Positions 1 through 11,745 are shown, counted from the first letter of the stretch. The stretch is DNA of 64,000 bases from Rana temporaria (GCF_905171775.1 NC_053491.1:229328247-229392246), one strand, 5' to 3'. Made by a program: numbers and translations. The notes: generated by a model from the sequence alone, not told the origin.

Positions 1-122
1 TATACGGTGTTCTATTGGGCTAACATATGAATGTGTGCTGTAGCCTGGTAGGAAAATGTAATGCTATGCATAGCAAGTCATCTCAGCAGCTCATGTTCGA
101 AAATTAAACAAAGATGCTCACA

Positions 123-676
123 GGTTGCTATTTGCAATAAGAATCATACCCATATTTTCTTACCCTATAAAAAACCCCTAGGCTATTCCACGGTTATCAA
201 AAGATTATTGTCAGCGTTTAGGAAGTATACCAACTCCCACCTACTGTATTAGCTAGGGAATCTAGATATTTCATAACATCATGTCATTATTACATATTGA
301 TTGGAAGGAAAACATGAAATCTTTAGATATATATTACACCCTTAACATTGTTCTATGAAAACTATTAGTCCTAGAATTGCTTTCCATCTTCATGTTGATC
401 AGCTAACATTTTCACTAAAAGCATTTCTTTCTTGATAACTTAATAACCCTATGTTCTAACTAGCAGCTTCAAGGCAAAGTAAAAAAAAAAAAAAATCTTG
501 CCCTCTGTGTTGTTTCTGTGTTGTTGAGTTATTTAAATTTTTTATCTATTAAAAATAGAGAGAAGATCAAGATAAAGTCTGCTGAACATCACTATAGCAA
601 CAAATGATTTAGAAGTTCTCCAAAATGGTGGGAATTTCACACTAACCCAAACAGAAAATTTGGGCAAGACAAAACT
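123..676. repeat. tandem duplication, copy 1 (554-bp unit)
   Basis: A segment starting GGTTGCTATTTGC at 123 recurs from 677, so the period is 554 bp. The two copies share long runs with scattered substitutions and small indels, including a homopolymer-A difference near 481. This copy is uninterrupted and preserves the pre-insertion sequence of the MITE carried by copy 2. I see no coding sequence in it. Confidence 0.9.
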
Positions 677-1975
677 GGTTGCTATTTGCAAAAAGAATCA
701 TACCCATATTTTCTTACCCTATAAAAAAAAAACCCTAGGCTATTCCACGGTTATCAAAAGATTATTGTCAGCATTTAGGAAGTATACCAACTCACACCTA
801 CTGTATTAGCTAGGGAACCTAGATATTTCATAACATCATGTCATTATTACATATTGATTGGAAGGAAAACATGAAGGGCCAGATCCACGTACCCCGGCGC
901 ATATATTATCCCTGCGTAGCGTATCTCAGATACACTACGCCGCCGTAACTTCCAGCGTACTTTCAGTATCCACAAAGAATTTGCACCGTAAGTTACGGCT
1001 GCGTAGCGTAACTGTGTCGGTGTAAGGGCGCAGGATTCAAATGACAAAGATGTGGGTGTGTTTTATGTTAATTCCACTTGACCCCACGTAAATGACGTTT
1101 TTTTTTCAACGGGGTATCCCAGTGCGCATGCTCAAAATCACGTTGCAAATAGTCAATGCTTTCGATGTGAACGTAATTTACGCAAAGCCCTATTCGCGAA
1201 CGTTTTACGCGAACGACGTACACGTCGGAAAATTAGACGCTGGCCGACGTCCATACTTAACATTGCGTACACCTCATAGAGCAGGGGTAACATTACGCCG
1301 AAAAAAGCCGTAAAAAAATGCGCCGGGCGGACGTACGTTTGTGGATTGGTGTATCTATCTAATTTGCATACTCACGGCGGAAATCGACGGAAGCGCCACC
1401 TAGCGGCCAGCGTAAATATGCACCTTAGATCCGACACCGTACTAAGACGTACGTCAGTCGGATCTAGCCCAGCTACAGGCGTATCTTGCTTTGTGGATAC
1501 AAAACAAAGATATGCCGGAGCATCCTAGAAGTTACGCGGCGTATCAATAGATACGCCGACGTAACTTCTTCGTGGATCTGGGCCGAAATCTTTAGATATT
1601 TATTATACTCTTAACATTGTTCTATAAAAACTATTAGTCCTAGAATTGCTCTCCATCTTGATGTTCATCAGCTAACATTTCCACTAAAAGCATTTCTTTC
1701 TTGATAACTGAATAACCCTACGTTATATCTAGCAGCTTCAAGGTAAAGTGAACATTTTTACCCTCTGTGTTATTTCTGTGCCCTGTTGTTGAGTTATTTT
1801 CATTTTTATCTATTAAAAAAGGAGAGAAGATCAAGATAAAAGTCTGTTGAACATCATTATAGCAACAAATTATTTACCTAAAGTAAATTATTAAATAAAT
1901 TGTAAAGTCAATTAAAGTCCTCCAAAATGGTGGGCATTTTCACACTAACCCAAACAGCAAATGTGGGCAAGAAAA
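677..1975. repeat. tandem duplication, copy 2, split by a MITE
   Basis: This is the second copy of the 554-bp unit. It runs 677-875, is interrupted by a 709-bp inserted element plus a 3-bp duplication, and resumes at about 1588 to about 1975. Divergence from copy 1 is modest, so the duplication predates the insertion. Confidence 0.88.
876..1584. mobile_element. GGGCC-family MITE, copy 1
   Basis: The element starts GGGCCAGATCCACG and ends CGTGGATCTGGGCC, which are near-perfect inverted ends. The host trinucleotide GAA flanks it on both sides (873-875 and 1585-1587). Copy 1 of the surrounding duplication has a single GAA at the equivalent place, so the 3-bp target duplication is demonstrated by an empty site. 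The interior is rich in short self-complementary TACGCCGGCGTA-like tracts and has no transposase. GGGCC ends with 3-bp duplications resemble PIF/Harbinger-type (Tourist-like) MITEs; the superfamily is inferred. Confidence 0.88.
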
Positions 1976-2017
1976 ACTATCTATCTCTCTAGCTGTCTGG
2001 TTAGCTTAATTGTCTGG

Positions 2018-2168
<151 letters not shown>

Positions 2169-3012
2169 GCAAATCCCCTTCTTTTGTTGTTGTCATTAAA
2201 ATTCCAAAAATCTGAAATATATAACTGCAGATTCCCAGGAGTCTAGGTAACTATGTGACCTGTGGTTTCAGGCAGATCTGTGTTGTTACTCACATAAGAA
2301 AAAAATATTTATGCACATACACAATGTAAGTAAAGGGTGTGAAGGCAGGCAGCTAATTCTAGTATAATTGTTCTACTGTAGGTAGAATATTTTTGAAGCT
2401 AACACTAAATGTTGGATAGAGTAGGGTTTTCTTTTTTTTTTTTTTTTTTAATTTTTTATTTATACAAAATAGAAGACCAGCCCACAAGGACCACAGCAAG
2501 TAAACAGTACAACAGTTGTCATGTGGAGGTACTCATACAAAACATGGCAGTTACATAAGAAAAGTTTTGCGAGAACTCTTAAGCTGTCTGTGGAGACACC
2601 TCTCCCGGCTGGGAGTAGCAGCGCACGGCACGGAAGGCTATGTGCCACCCGTCCCGCATCGCCGCCCCCAGTTCAAAAGCCGGCACCCCATCCCATTCCG
2701 TGCTCTTGTGGTATCTTTCTACGGCCGGGAACTATGGAACCGTGTGCCAGTCCTCTACCATTTCCATTTTCTAAGTGTAGTAGAGTATAGGAAAACAGAA
2801 GTAGAAATCTGGGTGCTGCTCAGTGAGCAGTCCAGAGATAAAGAGGGGAGAGATAGAAAAATCAAAGAGTAGAGGGAGAAGAGTAGTAGAAGGGTAGGTA
2901 TTTAAGTGGAGGATAAGGAAGTGAGAGGGGGGGGGGGATTGGGGGGGGGGGTTCGCGAGCATGGATCAGCATCTCTGTCCGTCGGTTCCTTTTATCGTGG
3001 CGGCCTTTGCCG

Positions 3013-3924
3013 TCAGGGTTGCATGTCCAGGTGGGGGGGCAGGCTCTGATCAGGGGGTGGCGGTGGTTCTCCTCTAAGGGCCTGGCCCTCTTCGGAGTAC
3101 TTAAATATTGCCCATAATTGCCAGGTCTGGGAGTAGAGTTCACCCCTATCTTGCTTTGACAGGACTAGATCCTCCATCCGCCCGATCTCATCCACCTTCC
3201 GTAACCACATGGCCACTGTCGGTGGGTTGGAGGATTTCCAGCACAGGGGGACACAGGCCTTGGCTGCGTCTAGCAGGTGGCGCACCACCGACTTTTTGTA
3301 TACACGCGCTGGGGTAGAGGTTGCATGGAGCAGGAAGTACGCTGGGTCATCTGGGACCTCGCGCTCCGTGAATCTTTGTGTAATTCGCCTTACTCCCTCC
3401 CAGAATGGTCTGAGGAGTGGGCAAGACCAAAAGATATGTAATAGTGTCCCCCTGTCTGATCGGCACCTCCAGCAGAGGTCCGATGTGTCCGGAAACAGTT
3501 TGTGCAATAGGTCTGGTGTTCTGTACCACCTTGTCAGCAGTTTGTAATTGGTCTCCTGGACCTTGGTGCAAATTGATGATTTATGTGTAAATGTGAGTAT
3601 CTGCTGTCTCTTAGCGGGTGTTAGCTGATAGCCCAAGTCATGTTCCCATCTGTCAAGGCTAGGAATCTGAAACCCTTCTACGGGGGTCACCAGTAGCGTA
3701 TGTAGTAAGGACAGGGTGTGGGGTAACGCCCCTGACTCCTCGCACATCTCCTCCAAAGTCGTAAGAGTCTGCCCGGCGGGTGGTGGGGGGATGGTTCTGA
3801 GGAAGTGGTCCAGCTGGCTGGCTCTCATAAAGTCCAGCTGATATTGACCAGACTGGTCCATCAGCTGGGTTGACGACTTCCACCGACCCATCTCACTGAA
3901 GTGTGAGGCTTGAAAAGTCCCCAA
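3013..3924 (-). pseudogene. LINE ORF2 C-terminal domain (frameshifted continuation)
   Basis: This frame continues ORF2 after a frameshift at about 3905-3915; it is the same frame as the endonuclease fragment. About 303 residues are open to a natural stop at 3013. Near residue 150 it holds a C-X2-C-X8-H-X4-C motif (C151, C154, H163, C168), the cysteine-rich motif typical of L1/Tx1 ORF2 C-termini and thought to bind nucleic acid. LINE copy 2 in this window shows the same spacing, which supports the assignment. The first residue is not a true initiation site. Confidence 0.88.
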
Positions 3925-6208
3925 CTAAAGTAAATTTGGCGTCCCTAAGTCCCGGTGTAAAGTTTGGGCTGCCCAGAATTGGGCGTAGCGGTGAGGTCTC
4001 CGTTGCCAGTCGGTACTGCTCCAACAGCCTCGCGCACACCTTGGTAGTATTCCCTATCAGTGGATGGTGTTGTACGTCTGTTTGTTGTAGGGCACGGCAC
4101 CACGGAGCACGTCGTAGCATAATGTCACTTTGTGCCTGCTCTAATTGTGGCCAAAGTTTAAGCGAACTGTGTCGATTCCAGTCTATGAGACGGTTTAACT
4201 GCGCTGCATGATAATACGTTCGTATGTTTGGCATGGCTAGGCCACCACATAATTTGGGTAATGAGAGGACGGCTTTATTTACTCGGGATCGCTTCCCTGC
4301 CCACAAAAAAGTCCCGAACGCGGCCTGTGTTTGCCTAAAAAACTCCGAGGGGACATGTACAGGGAGGGCCTGCAACAAGTACACAAATTTGGGCAGAATG
4401 GACATCTTCAGAATGTTGCACCTACCGAACCAGGAATGTAATCCAACGGTCCAGTGGTTCAACAGTTGTTGGACTGTCCTAAGTAATGGAGGGAAATTAA
4501 GTTGGAATACATTAGACAGTCGTGATGGGATCCGTGTTCCCAAATACGTTAGTGCTGTGTCCGTCCATTTTAGGTGAAAGCTTTGTTTAAGTCGGGTCAG
4601 TAGTGGTTGAGAAATTCCCACCCCCATCGCCTCTGACTTTGACAGGTTAATTTTTAGGTTTGACAATTTGCCGTATGAGTCAAATTCACGCATCAAATTT
4701 GGAAGGGACGTCGACGGGTTAGTCAGAGAGAACAGCATGTCATCAGCATAGGCCGAGACTTTGTATTGGTTGTTTCCGACCTCTATTCCCCTAATATTTG
4801 GGTTCCGCCGTATTTGCCGTAGGAAGGGTTCCAACGTCAGGGCGAACAGGAGGGGTGACAACGGGCATCCCTGTCTGGTCCCATTCGCGATCGGAAACGG
4901 GTCTGACTGCGTTCCATTTGCTCTTACTCTGGCCGTTGGTTTCGTGTAGGCCGCTGTTATCCATCGCATCATTTTCTGACCTATCCCTACGTGACTCAAG
5001 GTGGCGAACAAGAAACTCCAGCTCACCCGGTCGAATGCCTTTTCGGCGTCTGTCCCTACAAAGACACAGGGGACCTTTGTTTTATTAGCTACGTGGAGCA
5101 GGTTCAATACCTTGGTCGTATTGTCCCTGGCCTCCCTGGTTGGGACAAAGCCCACTTGATCCAGGTGAACAAGACCGGGGAGATACTTCTGAATTCTCGT
5201 GGCGATCACTTTTGTGAATAGCTTTATGTCAGTGTTCAGCAGTGAAATGGGTCGATAACTGCCGCATTGACCCGGGTCTTTACCCTCTTTATGGATCACT
5301 GCTATTTGCGCCTGCAGAGTGGAAATATGGAACGCGCCCTCTGTCCCCAAGGCATTGAACAGGCTCACCAAATGATTCCCCAGAGATGGCAGCAGGGTCT
5401 TGTAGTACGTGGCCGTAAGGCCGTCTGGGCCCGGGGCCTTCCCCGGTTTGGAAGATTTTAGTGCCATCTGTATCTCTGGTAGGGTAATTGGCTCCTCCAG
5501 CTCTTCCCTCATCTCTGTTGTTAAGGTCGGCATGCTGGAGGAAGTCAGATACTCCTTCGTCTGGTTCGAGTCAAGTTCTGGGATTGGGCGTGGGAGGTTA
5601 TACAGGTTTGTATAAAAAAATTTAAATTCCTGGGAAATCTGTTGAGGGGTGGAGACCTTTCGTCCTTCGCGTGTGACTATGTGCGGTATGTATGATGCTG
5701 CGTTTTGTGTACGGAGTGCTCGCGCCAGCATTCTCCCGCATTTATTGCCCGATTCGTAACCATGTCGCCTACATATCTGTATCGCCGCTTTGGCCTTGAA
5801 ATGTAACAGATCCGTGATCTGTGTGCGAGTGGTGTTTAGTTCCGTGTTCGCTTGGGGCGTCTGGGACTGTTTATGTTGGGTCTCTAGTAACTGTAACTTA
5901 TCGAGCAGTTTGTTGAGTTGGTCTGTTCTCTGTCTCTTCAGTCTGGCCCCATGCTTGATTAGAATCCCCCTTATGACCACCTTGTGGGCCTCCCAGACTA
6001 CTCCCGCATCGCTGTCTTGTGTGGTGTTAGAGTCAAAGTAATGTCTCATCTCCTCCACCACCTCTGCCATGGTATCAGCGTCCTGCAGCAGGCTCTCATT
6101 AAGTCGCCAGGGACGTGTCTGGGCCGTCTGTGCGTCTGTCAGGGCATACACTAGCGTGACCGGTGCGTGGTCGGACCAAGTTATCGACCCTATCGACACT
6201 TCCTCCAC
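3893..6208 (-). CDS. LINE ORF2 reverse transcriptase segment (about 771 aa open)
   Basis: A long uninterrupted frame encodes the core of a non-LTR retrotransposon ORF2, which copies element RNA into DNA at the nicked target. Residues 12-17 are SDHAPV, the end of the endonuclease. The reverse transcriptase carries KPGKAPGPDG (about 254-263), SYRPISLLN (317-325), the first catalytic aspartate in TDAEKAFD (D387), GTRQGCPLSP (443-452) and YADD (487-490), so all three catalytic aspartates are intact. The frame opens on a GTG that is not a real start; it is an internal stretch of ORF2 bounded by a frameshift at each end (near 6233 and near 3910). The open length implies a fairly young insertion, but it cannot be functional because the 5' end and endonuclease are incomplete. 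Confidence 0.93.
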   Translation of the reverse strand: MEEVSIGSITWSDHAPVTLVYALTDAQTAQTRPWRLNESLLQDADTMAEVVEEMRHYFDSNTTQDSDAGVVWEAHKVVIRGILIKHGARLKRQRTDQLNKLLDKLQLLETQHKQSQTPQANTELNTTRTQITDLLHFKAKAAIQICRRHGYESGNKCGRMLARALRTQNAASYIPHIVTREGRKVSTPQQISQEFKFFYTNLYNLPRPIPELDSNQTKEYLTSSSMPTLTTEMREELEEPITLPEIQMALKSSKPGKAPGPDGLTATYYKTLLPSLGNHLVSLFNALGTEGAFHISTLQAQIAVIHKEGKDPGQCGSYRPISLLNTDIKLFTKVIATRIQKYLPGLVHLDQVGFVPTREARDNTTKVLNLLHVANKTKVPCVFVGTDAEKAFDRVSWSFLFATLSHVGIGQKMMRWITAAYTKPTARVRANGTQSDPFPIANGTRQGCPLSPLLFALTLEPFLRQIRRNPNIRGIEVGNNQYKVSAYADDMLFSLTNPSTSLPNLMREFDSYGKLSNLKINLSKSEAMGVGISQPLLTRLKQSFHLKWTDTALTYLGTRIPSRLSNVFQLNFPPLLRTVQQLLNHWTVGLHSWFGRCNILKMSILPKFVYLLQALPVHVPSEFFRQTQAAFGTFLWAGKRSRVNKAVLSLPKLCGGLAMPNIRTYYHAAQLNRLIDWNRHSSLKLWPQLEQAQSDIMLRRAPWCRALQQTDVQHHPLIGNTTKVCARLLEQYRLATETSPLRPILGSPNFTPGLRDAKFTLVGDFSSLTLQ

Positions 6209-6231
6209 TGCCGAAAGATGTCTGTGAGGTA

Positions 6232-6535
6232 TCAGTAGTCAATCCTGGAATAGGATATATGGGGTTTGGAGTAGAAGGTGTAGTCCTTCTCTCCAGGATG
6301 AAGAAGACGCCAGGCGTCCACTAGCTGTGCCGAGTGTAGCGTCGTGTGTATGCGTTTACGGGAGTCCCTGGAGGTAGAGGAGAGTCCTGTCGAGGTGTCC
6401 TCTTCAGGAATCAAAGGAATGTTAAGGTCGCCTCCTATAATTAGTTGTCCCTCCGCGTATCGCATTAACTGTTTTAGTTGTCTGGATAAAAAAGTATCTT
6501 GGCGCTCGTTTGGGGCGTAGAGGTTCGCTATAGTA
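6232..6535 (-). pseudogene. LINE ORF2 endonuclease fragment (APE-like)
   Basis: This is the surviving C-terminal part of the apurinic-type endonuclease of ORF2, which nicks target DNA to prime reverse transcription. The minus-strand frame opens directly at the truncation point with the conserved NLYAPN motif, continues with GGDLN and reaches SRIDY, three landmarks of the L1/Tx1 endonuclease. It meets a TGA at 6232-6234. The next landmark, SDHAPV, lies just downstream in another frame, so a one-base loss near 6233 explains the break. The N-terminal half of the domain is missing because of 5' truncation. Confidence 0.92.
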
Positions 6536-6590
6536 AGAGTAGGGTTTTCTATTCATTTTTTATTTTTTTCGATTTTGTTTTGATTTTATA

Positions 6591-6886
6591 TGCACTGTCT
6601 TTGTCTCAGTGGAATTTCCCACACACGAGGCAAAGTAATGGAAATCTCTCCACCATGATATAACATAAAAAATGTTACAGCTGTCACCACAAAAGGAATA
6701 CAAGGCAAGTTTTAAAATCCAAAAGAGAGAAAATGCCCACATTTCAATTTTGCAGCTTCCCCTGGCATTCCTGTTATGGTAGCAACTGCAACATTTTGGA
6801 TTTTTATATCATAGTGGAGAGATTTCCATTACTTTGCCAGTTGTGTGTGGGAATTTCCAGATTCCAATCGTTTGCCCCAGAGACCA
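6591..6886. repeat. imperfect inverted repeat
   Basis: The arm from about 6596 to 6730, reverse-complemented, matches about 6733-6870, sharing runs such as GTGGAGAGATTTCCATTACT. The structure is a roughly 130-bp-arm hairpin directly beside the 3' duplication of LINE copy 1. I recognise no protein. Confidence 0.8.
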
Positions 6887-6987
6887 TGGTCACCAGGACA
6901 AACAGAGTGAATTTCCTGAGCAGTGAGAACAGCCAACATTACAAAAAACCAACCAACGTTCCAGCTTATTAGTACTATAAAAACAAT

Positions 6988-7710
6988 GGGGTAGATTCAG
7001 ATAGAATTCCCGCCGGCGTATCTATAGATACGCCGCGTAAATTCAAATCTGCGCCGGCGTATCTACTTTCTGTATTCAGAAAGCTAGATACGCTGACATT
7101 AGCCTAAGATACGACTGGCATAAGTCTCTTACGCCGTCGTATCTTAGGGTGCAGCATTCTCACGCTGGCCGCTAGGTGGTGCTCCTGTAGTTTTCAGCGT
7201 AGAGTATGCAAATTACCTACTTACGCCGATTCACAAACGTACGTGCGCCCGGCGGTAGTTTTTTACGCTGTTTGCGTAACTCGTTTTCGTCGTAACGTTG
7301 CTCCTGCTATTAGGAGGCACAGCCAATGTTAAGTATGGACATCGTTCCCGCGTCAAAATTTTAAAAAAATACGTTGTTTGCGTAACTCGTCCATGAATGG
7401 GGCTGGACGCCATTTACGTTCACGTCTAAACCAATGACGTCCTTGCGACGTCATTTAGCGCAATGCACGTCGGGAAATTTTAGGGACGGCGCATGCGCAG
7501 TACGTTCGGCGCGGGAACGCGCCTAATTTTAATGATCCACGCCCCCTACCCGGATCATTTGAATTAGGCGGGCTTTACGCTATGCCACCGCAACTTTACA
7601 GGCAAGTGCTTTGTGAATCAAGCACTTGCCCGTAAAACTTGCGGCGGCGTAAAGTAAATGTCATACGTTACGCCGCCGCAGATTTGCCCAATTCTACATG
7701 AATCTGGGCC
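6988..7710. mobile_element. GGGCC-family MITE, copy 2
   Basis: The element starts GGGGTAGATTCAG (a variant of GGGCCAGATTCA) and ends TGAATCTGGGCC. Interior tracts such as GTATCTATAGATACGCCG match the other copies. No clear 3-bp duplication is visible at this copy. Confidence 0.8.
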
Positions 7711-7968
7711 TTGGCTTATATACACTTCAAAGCAAACATGTGGACGTGGCAGTGGGGGGGCAATCAACAAGCACCAACACTGTCACATGAGGGGAAGGCA
7801 AGTGAGTCACATGCTCCTTTATACCCAGAAGTACCAGATACCGTCTTAGCATCCAATGGCTGAATGGGGCAATAGGGGAGTGAAGGTGAAGTGAAAATGT
7901 AGTACTAGGACAGTACTGGACAAAACACAAGTCTGCTTTAAGCAAAAGCTCAAACAGCACAGTGGGAT

Positions 7969-8125
7969 TGAGTTACCAAAACTGGAGAGTGCAAACTCTG
8001 GTGTGGCTGTGCATGGTAACCAATCAACTTCTAACTTCAGCTTGACTAGAAAACCTGGAAGCTGATTGGATTCTATGCAGAGTTGCACCATATGTTGCAA
8101 TCTCCTGTGACTGTGGTAACAGAAA
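7969..8125. repeat. short palindromic repeat with CCAATCA/TGATTGG arms
   Basis: The segment contains AAACTGGAGAGTGCAAA near its left end, and its centre has CCAATCAACTTCTAACTTC opposed to GGAAGCTGATTGG. Related copies lie near 11574 and 13495. The arrangement fits a small foldback MITE. Confidence 0.7.
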
Positions 8126-9472
8126 CTCAAGCTTAGCAATAGTGCTTGAGATACAGTTAAGCATGGCCCATCAGTCATAACCACCACTTCAAAGTTTTAC
8201 TCCAGGCAAACTGCTACACAAAGCTGAAAATTATGTATTTTAGCTGTCTTATCTGCCAAAGGGTTTAAAATAAATCCAGTCATTTTTGTGATTTATATAC
8301 CTCTGCCAAACAGAGCCAAAAGGGTGACATCGCTTTTTCCTTTAGAGCTAAATAATAGAGCGGTGCAACCTCCCTGCCCTCAGCCTGTTGACTGAGCTGT
8401 GAAGGAGCAAAAAAATGCTAAAAAGTAATCTACTCTGCTCTCTCCTCCTGTCAGCCATGTGCATGCAGCATTAGCTGCCAGTGAGGCCCATCCACCTCCC
8501 AGTCTGATTGCTTTTGTGCAGGATGTAGGCAGTGTATATAATGGAGGAGGAGGATATCAAGCATATTTAGGGACCTACGCCAGTAAAAAAAAATACATTT
8601 TATTATAATTATAGGAATACACAACTGTATTATATAGTGTTTGATATATCTGACTGGAGTCCATCTTTAATGTTTTTTTTTCTCATTGTAAAATAGTTAC
8701 ACTATCTTTTAAAATGCCCCAATATATAAAAACAAAGACAGCTTCTGTCTTGGTATCCTTGGAATACGTTTATTCTTTACACTTACAGTATCATCACACA
8801 GACTTCAAATAATTGAAGGTCAAACTACACTTATTCCAGATTTTATCACATAATACTTTTGCCTACTACATTGTTTTCAACACCTAAAGTTGCTAAAACT
8901 CACCACTTTTATAACGGTTTGGGTCTTGATTATTTCCATAGACTGAAACCACAAAGATTAATTCTTATGTCCTCACTTAGGAGCTGTTCCCCACAGATCC
9001 TCATTTATGTGATTATTGGTGCAAGGCCTAGTTCCGCTTTTCTGCTCACGACCCCACACTTGAATGTGACAGCTCTGTCTCTGTGTAGATTTCCGTAATA
9101 GGCATAAAAGGCCAATAATCATGATGTGGTGTGAAGGGAACGTAGTGTTCTATTGAATTTATTAACATTATTTCCATAGCCAACGTACTTATTGCCGACT
9201 TCCTGCAAGTGTGTCGGCTTGACAACTGTGATTTCTACACTAAGAGCAGGCAGGAAAGTCCAAAGTAACAATGGCCGATTTAACAAATATCTGAGTTATG
9301 GAATGCATGTAATCATATAGTCATATTCTTGGTTGCAATTTTTTTAATTATATCCAGTATGAATGTCACCTAGTCAAATGATGTTGTTGACATTGTTTTT
9401 CACAGCATTTTTCTAAAATAAGGGTCCATTTACACCAGAGTGTAATTGCATTTACTACTATGTCTTGTGTGT
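8126..9472. other. single-copy-like stretch, no gene seen
   Basis: AT-rich DNA without a supported reading frame. Its 3' part (about 8740-9270) lacks the repeat families found elsewhere and is listed separately as a possible conserved noncoding element. Confidence 0.55.
8740..9270. other. candidate conserved noncoding element
   Basis: The segment has balanced composition, no microsatellite or MITE signature, and closely packed homeodomain- and forkhead-like words (AGATTAATTC, CCAATAATCATGATG). This is judged from sequence texture alone; no alignment was possible. Confidence 0.25.
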
Positions 9473-10129
9473 GCGGATGTAAACCCACCCTCATCATTTC
9501 TAAATTACTTCCATAGTGCTGATCTATAAGGATATAGATGCCTCCTGCATGTATCCTTACCTGTCAAATATCTTCCCTTTAGCTGTTTGGAGCCCTGAAA
9601 TACTTTGAAAAGTGTGTGCAAGTTTGTTGTTCGAAGCTCGTCGGGGGAAGTTGTGATGTCAGTAGACTCCCCGCCCACCTCTACACTCCCCTTGGCCAGG
9701 CATCAATATTTCGTACACTGAACTTCTGTTGGTCAACTTCTGCTGATGGATTATGCCCCATGATCACTAACATCTAGTCAAAACATAGGAAAGTCAACAC
9801 ATGACTTCAGTATGCCTAATCACACTGAGGTGTGGAGAAGCCAATCCTGGGAGAGCTGGAGAAGAAAGGAGGGGGGATGTGAAGTACACAGAATGCCTCT
9901 CTCACGCTTGTGCATGAGATAAGGAAATCACCTATCACTCACAGCAAGGGGGAGGAAACAGACACCTATTTCTCTGTGTGTCTGTTTTTATCTTACTGAA
10001 GAAAGATAAGAAGATTGTTCAGAGCTGGATTCACTCTTCATGGCAAGACTGGGCACAGATGAAATGACATCCTCTGCTGTAACTGATATGAGTCTTAATT
10101 AAAAACAAATGTTTGGGTTTACATCCACT
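9473..10129. repeat. TTAA-type repeat with GGATGTAAACCC ends
   Basis: The left side reads GCGGATGTAAACCC (9473-9486). The right side reads GGGTTTACATCCACTTTAA, its reverse complement, followed by TTAA at 10130-10133. The outer few bases of the left end are degraded. The ends resemble the TTAAAG-type T2-like elements seen elsewhere in the window. Confidence 0.65.
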
Positions 10130-10133
10130 TTAA

Positions 10134-11573
10134 TGTGTGTTGTGTTAAGGTATTTGAATGGGCTACCTAAAGCACCACAGTAGACCAAAATATGCCCCGG
10201 ATATAAACAAACAAGCTGCATGTCTGCTGTTTTTTTTTTTTTTTATATACCCAACAAGCTTTATAGCAAATATGGAAAACACTCAATGCCAGACTGTGGC
10301 ATATCACTTGCCACCAGACCTTCTATTTCTTTGACACCTTTCTTACATTGAGCTTTGAAAAAGAAGAAAGACATCCTTGAAATGTGTCAACTGTACCGTT
10401 TTAGACCCACATTTGTACACAGAATGCACCCCCTGTCCATCTAGGTTAAGTCAGGGGACACTGCCAAATCTGCCATCTGTGGAGCAGGTTCTTTCTACAG
10501 GAATACATGTATTATTCCCATTGCACATGTTCCTTGATAAGGTTGTAGAGTAAGTGGGTGCTGTAGCAATACAAGCTGGAGACTGGTGACACGATGAATC
10601 AAAGTATATAGTACCATGGATCGACAAAAAAGTCCAAACATTTATTGAGAAGATATCATCACTACATTAATGTGCAAAGTTTTTGGGCCATGCAGAAAGG
10701 TGACACATTTTGGGTGTAGACCTTGATAAAAGGGACCCCTAAAACATATCATTATACTAGAAGTCACATTTCATCTATTTTAACTTTATTAAAGGCTCAT
10801 CATCTCTAAATTGTCATCTAGTGTGCATTTTAAAGGCTTTTGGTACAGAATGTTCATGCTTTTATAACATGCTTTTGTAACAAAAATGCATCTGCTGTGT
10901 AGATTAATGAGATATCAATACATGCATTTTAATGCAGTAACCCAATAACCTCCACCTTTCCTATGGAAATGCATACATAAATCATACAAAATGCTTGCCA
11001 AGTGTATAAAAAAAACATGAAAAACACACTTACCAACAACATAACTGATGTAAAACAGCATGCATTTTAAACAGCAAAATTGTAAACTAGTTCAATTGGT
11101 GAACGGTGTCTTCAGAATGGTCCCGACAGGTTAAGAGTTCAGCTAAAAGCTTACATATTGCAGTCAGAAGAATCAATGAGTTCTATGCATTGCTATAGCT
11201 AAACCTCAAAATGATTCAAAACTAATTAAGTGTTGTTTATTAAATGCTGGTAACACAAGTAATCTTGGCTGTGCTTTTGGCCTTTGACACTATCGCAGCA
11301 GAGGTTGGAGACTGCTCATACAATAAGGGCACACATTAGTGCCTAACAACAAAAACTGAGCATCAGCGGTCTATATCTGTCAGGTTGACCTAAAAGTAAT
11401 GATAACCCCTCACCCCCTAAGGCTAGGTTCACATATATGGAAGTGGGGAATGCATGTAAATTGCACGCATTCGTGCTCCCATGTGTTCTTTAGTAGACGT
11501 AGAGGGGGTAAATTCATTCAGCTGCTATTTGAAAAAGGTGCAGGGACTCTTTCCTGCTAATTCCAAAGGTACC
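10134..11573. other. AT-rich stretch, no gene seen
   Basis: There are no open frames of note and no clear mobile element. A CTAGGTTCACATATATGG word near 11424 resembles the start of a repeat also hinted at inside 13266-13494. Confidence 0.5.
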
Positions 11574-11745
11574 AAGGGGGAGACTTACTAAAACTGGTGC
11601 GCTAAGAATCTGGTGCAGTTGTGCATGGTAGCCAATCAGCTGTTAACTTCAGCTTGTTCAATTAAGCTGTGCCAATAAAACTTGGAAGCTGATTGCTTTC
11701 TTTGCAGAGCTGCACAAAATTGTGCACGCTACAGTTTTAACCACT
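11574..11745. repeat. short palindromic repeat, second copy
   Basis: The segment begins AAGGGGGAGACTTACTAAAA and carries CCAATCAGCTGTTAACTTC opposed to GGAAGCTGATTG. It is the same family as 7969-8125. Its right end abuts the CCACTT-family element. Confidence 0.7.

Larger units (their letters stand above)
2433..6535 (-). mobile_element. L1-like (Tx1-clade) LINE, 5'-truncated, copy 1
   Basis: Read on the minus strand, the insertion starts inside the endonuclease domain, runs through reverse transcriptase and a cysteine-rich C-terminus, and ends in a poly(A) tail (the T-run at 2432-2449 on the plus strand). A perfect 15-bp duplication, AGAGTAGGGTTTTCT, flanks it at 2418-2432 and 6536-6550. 5' truncation, A-tail and target duplication are the hallmarks of target-primed reverse transcription. 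Protein motifs match the L1/Tx1 group. About 580 bp of non-coding 3' sequence (2433-3012) follows ORF2 and includes G- and C-rich runs. Confidence 0.95.
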
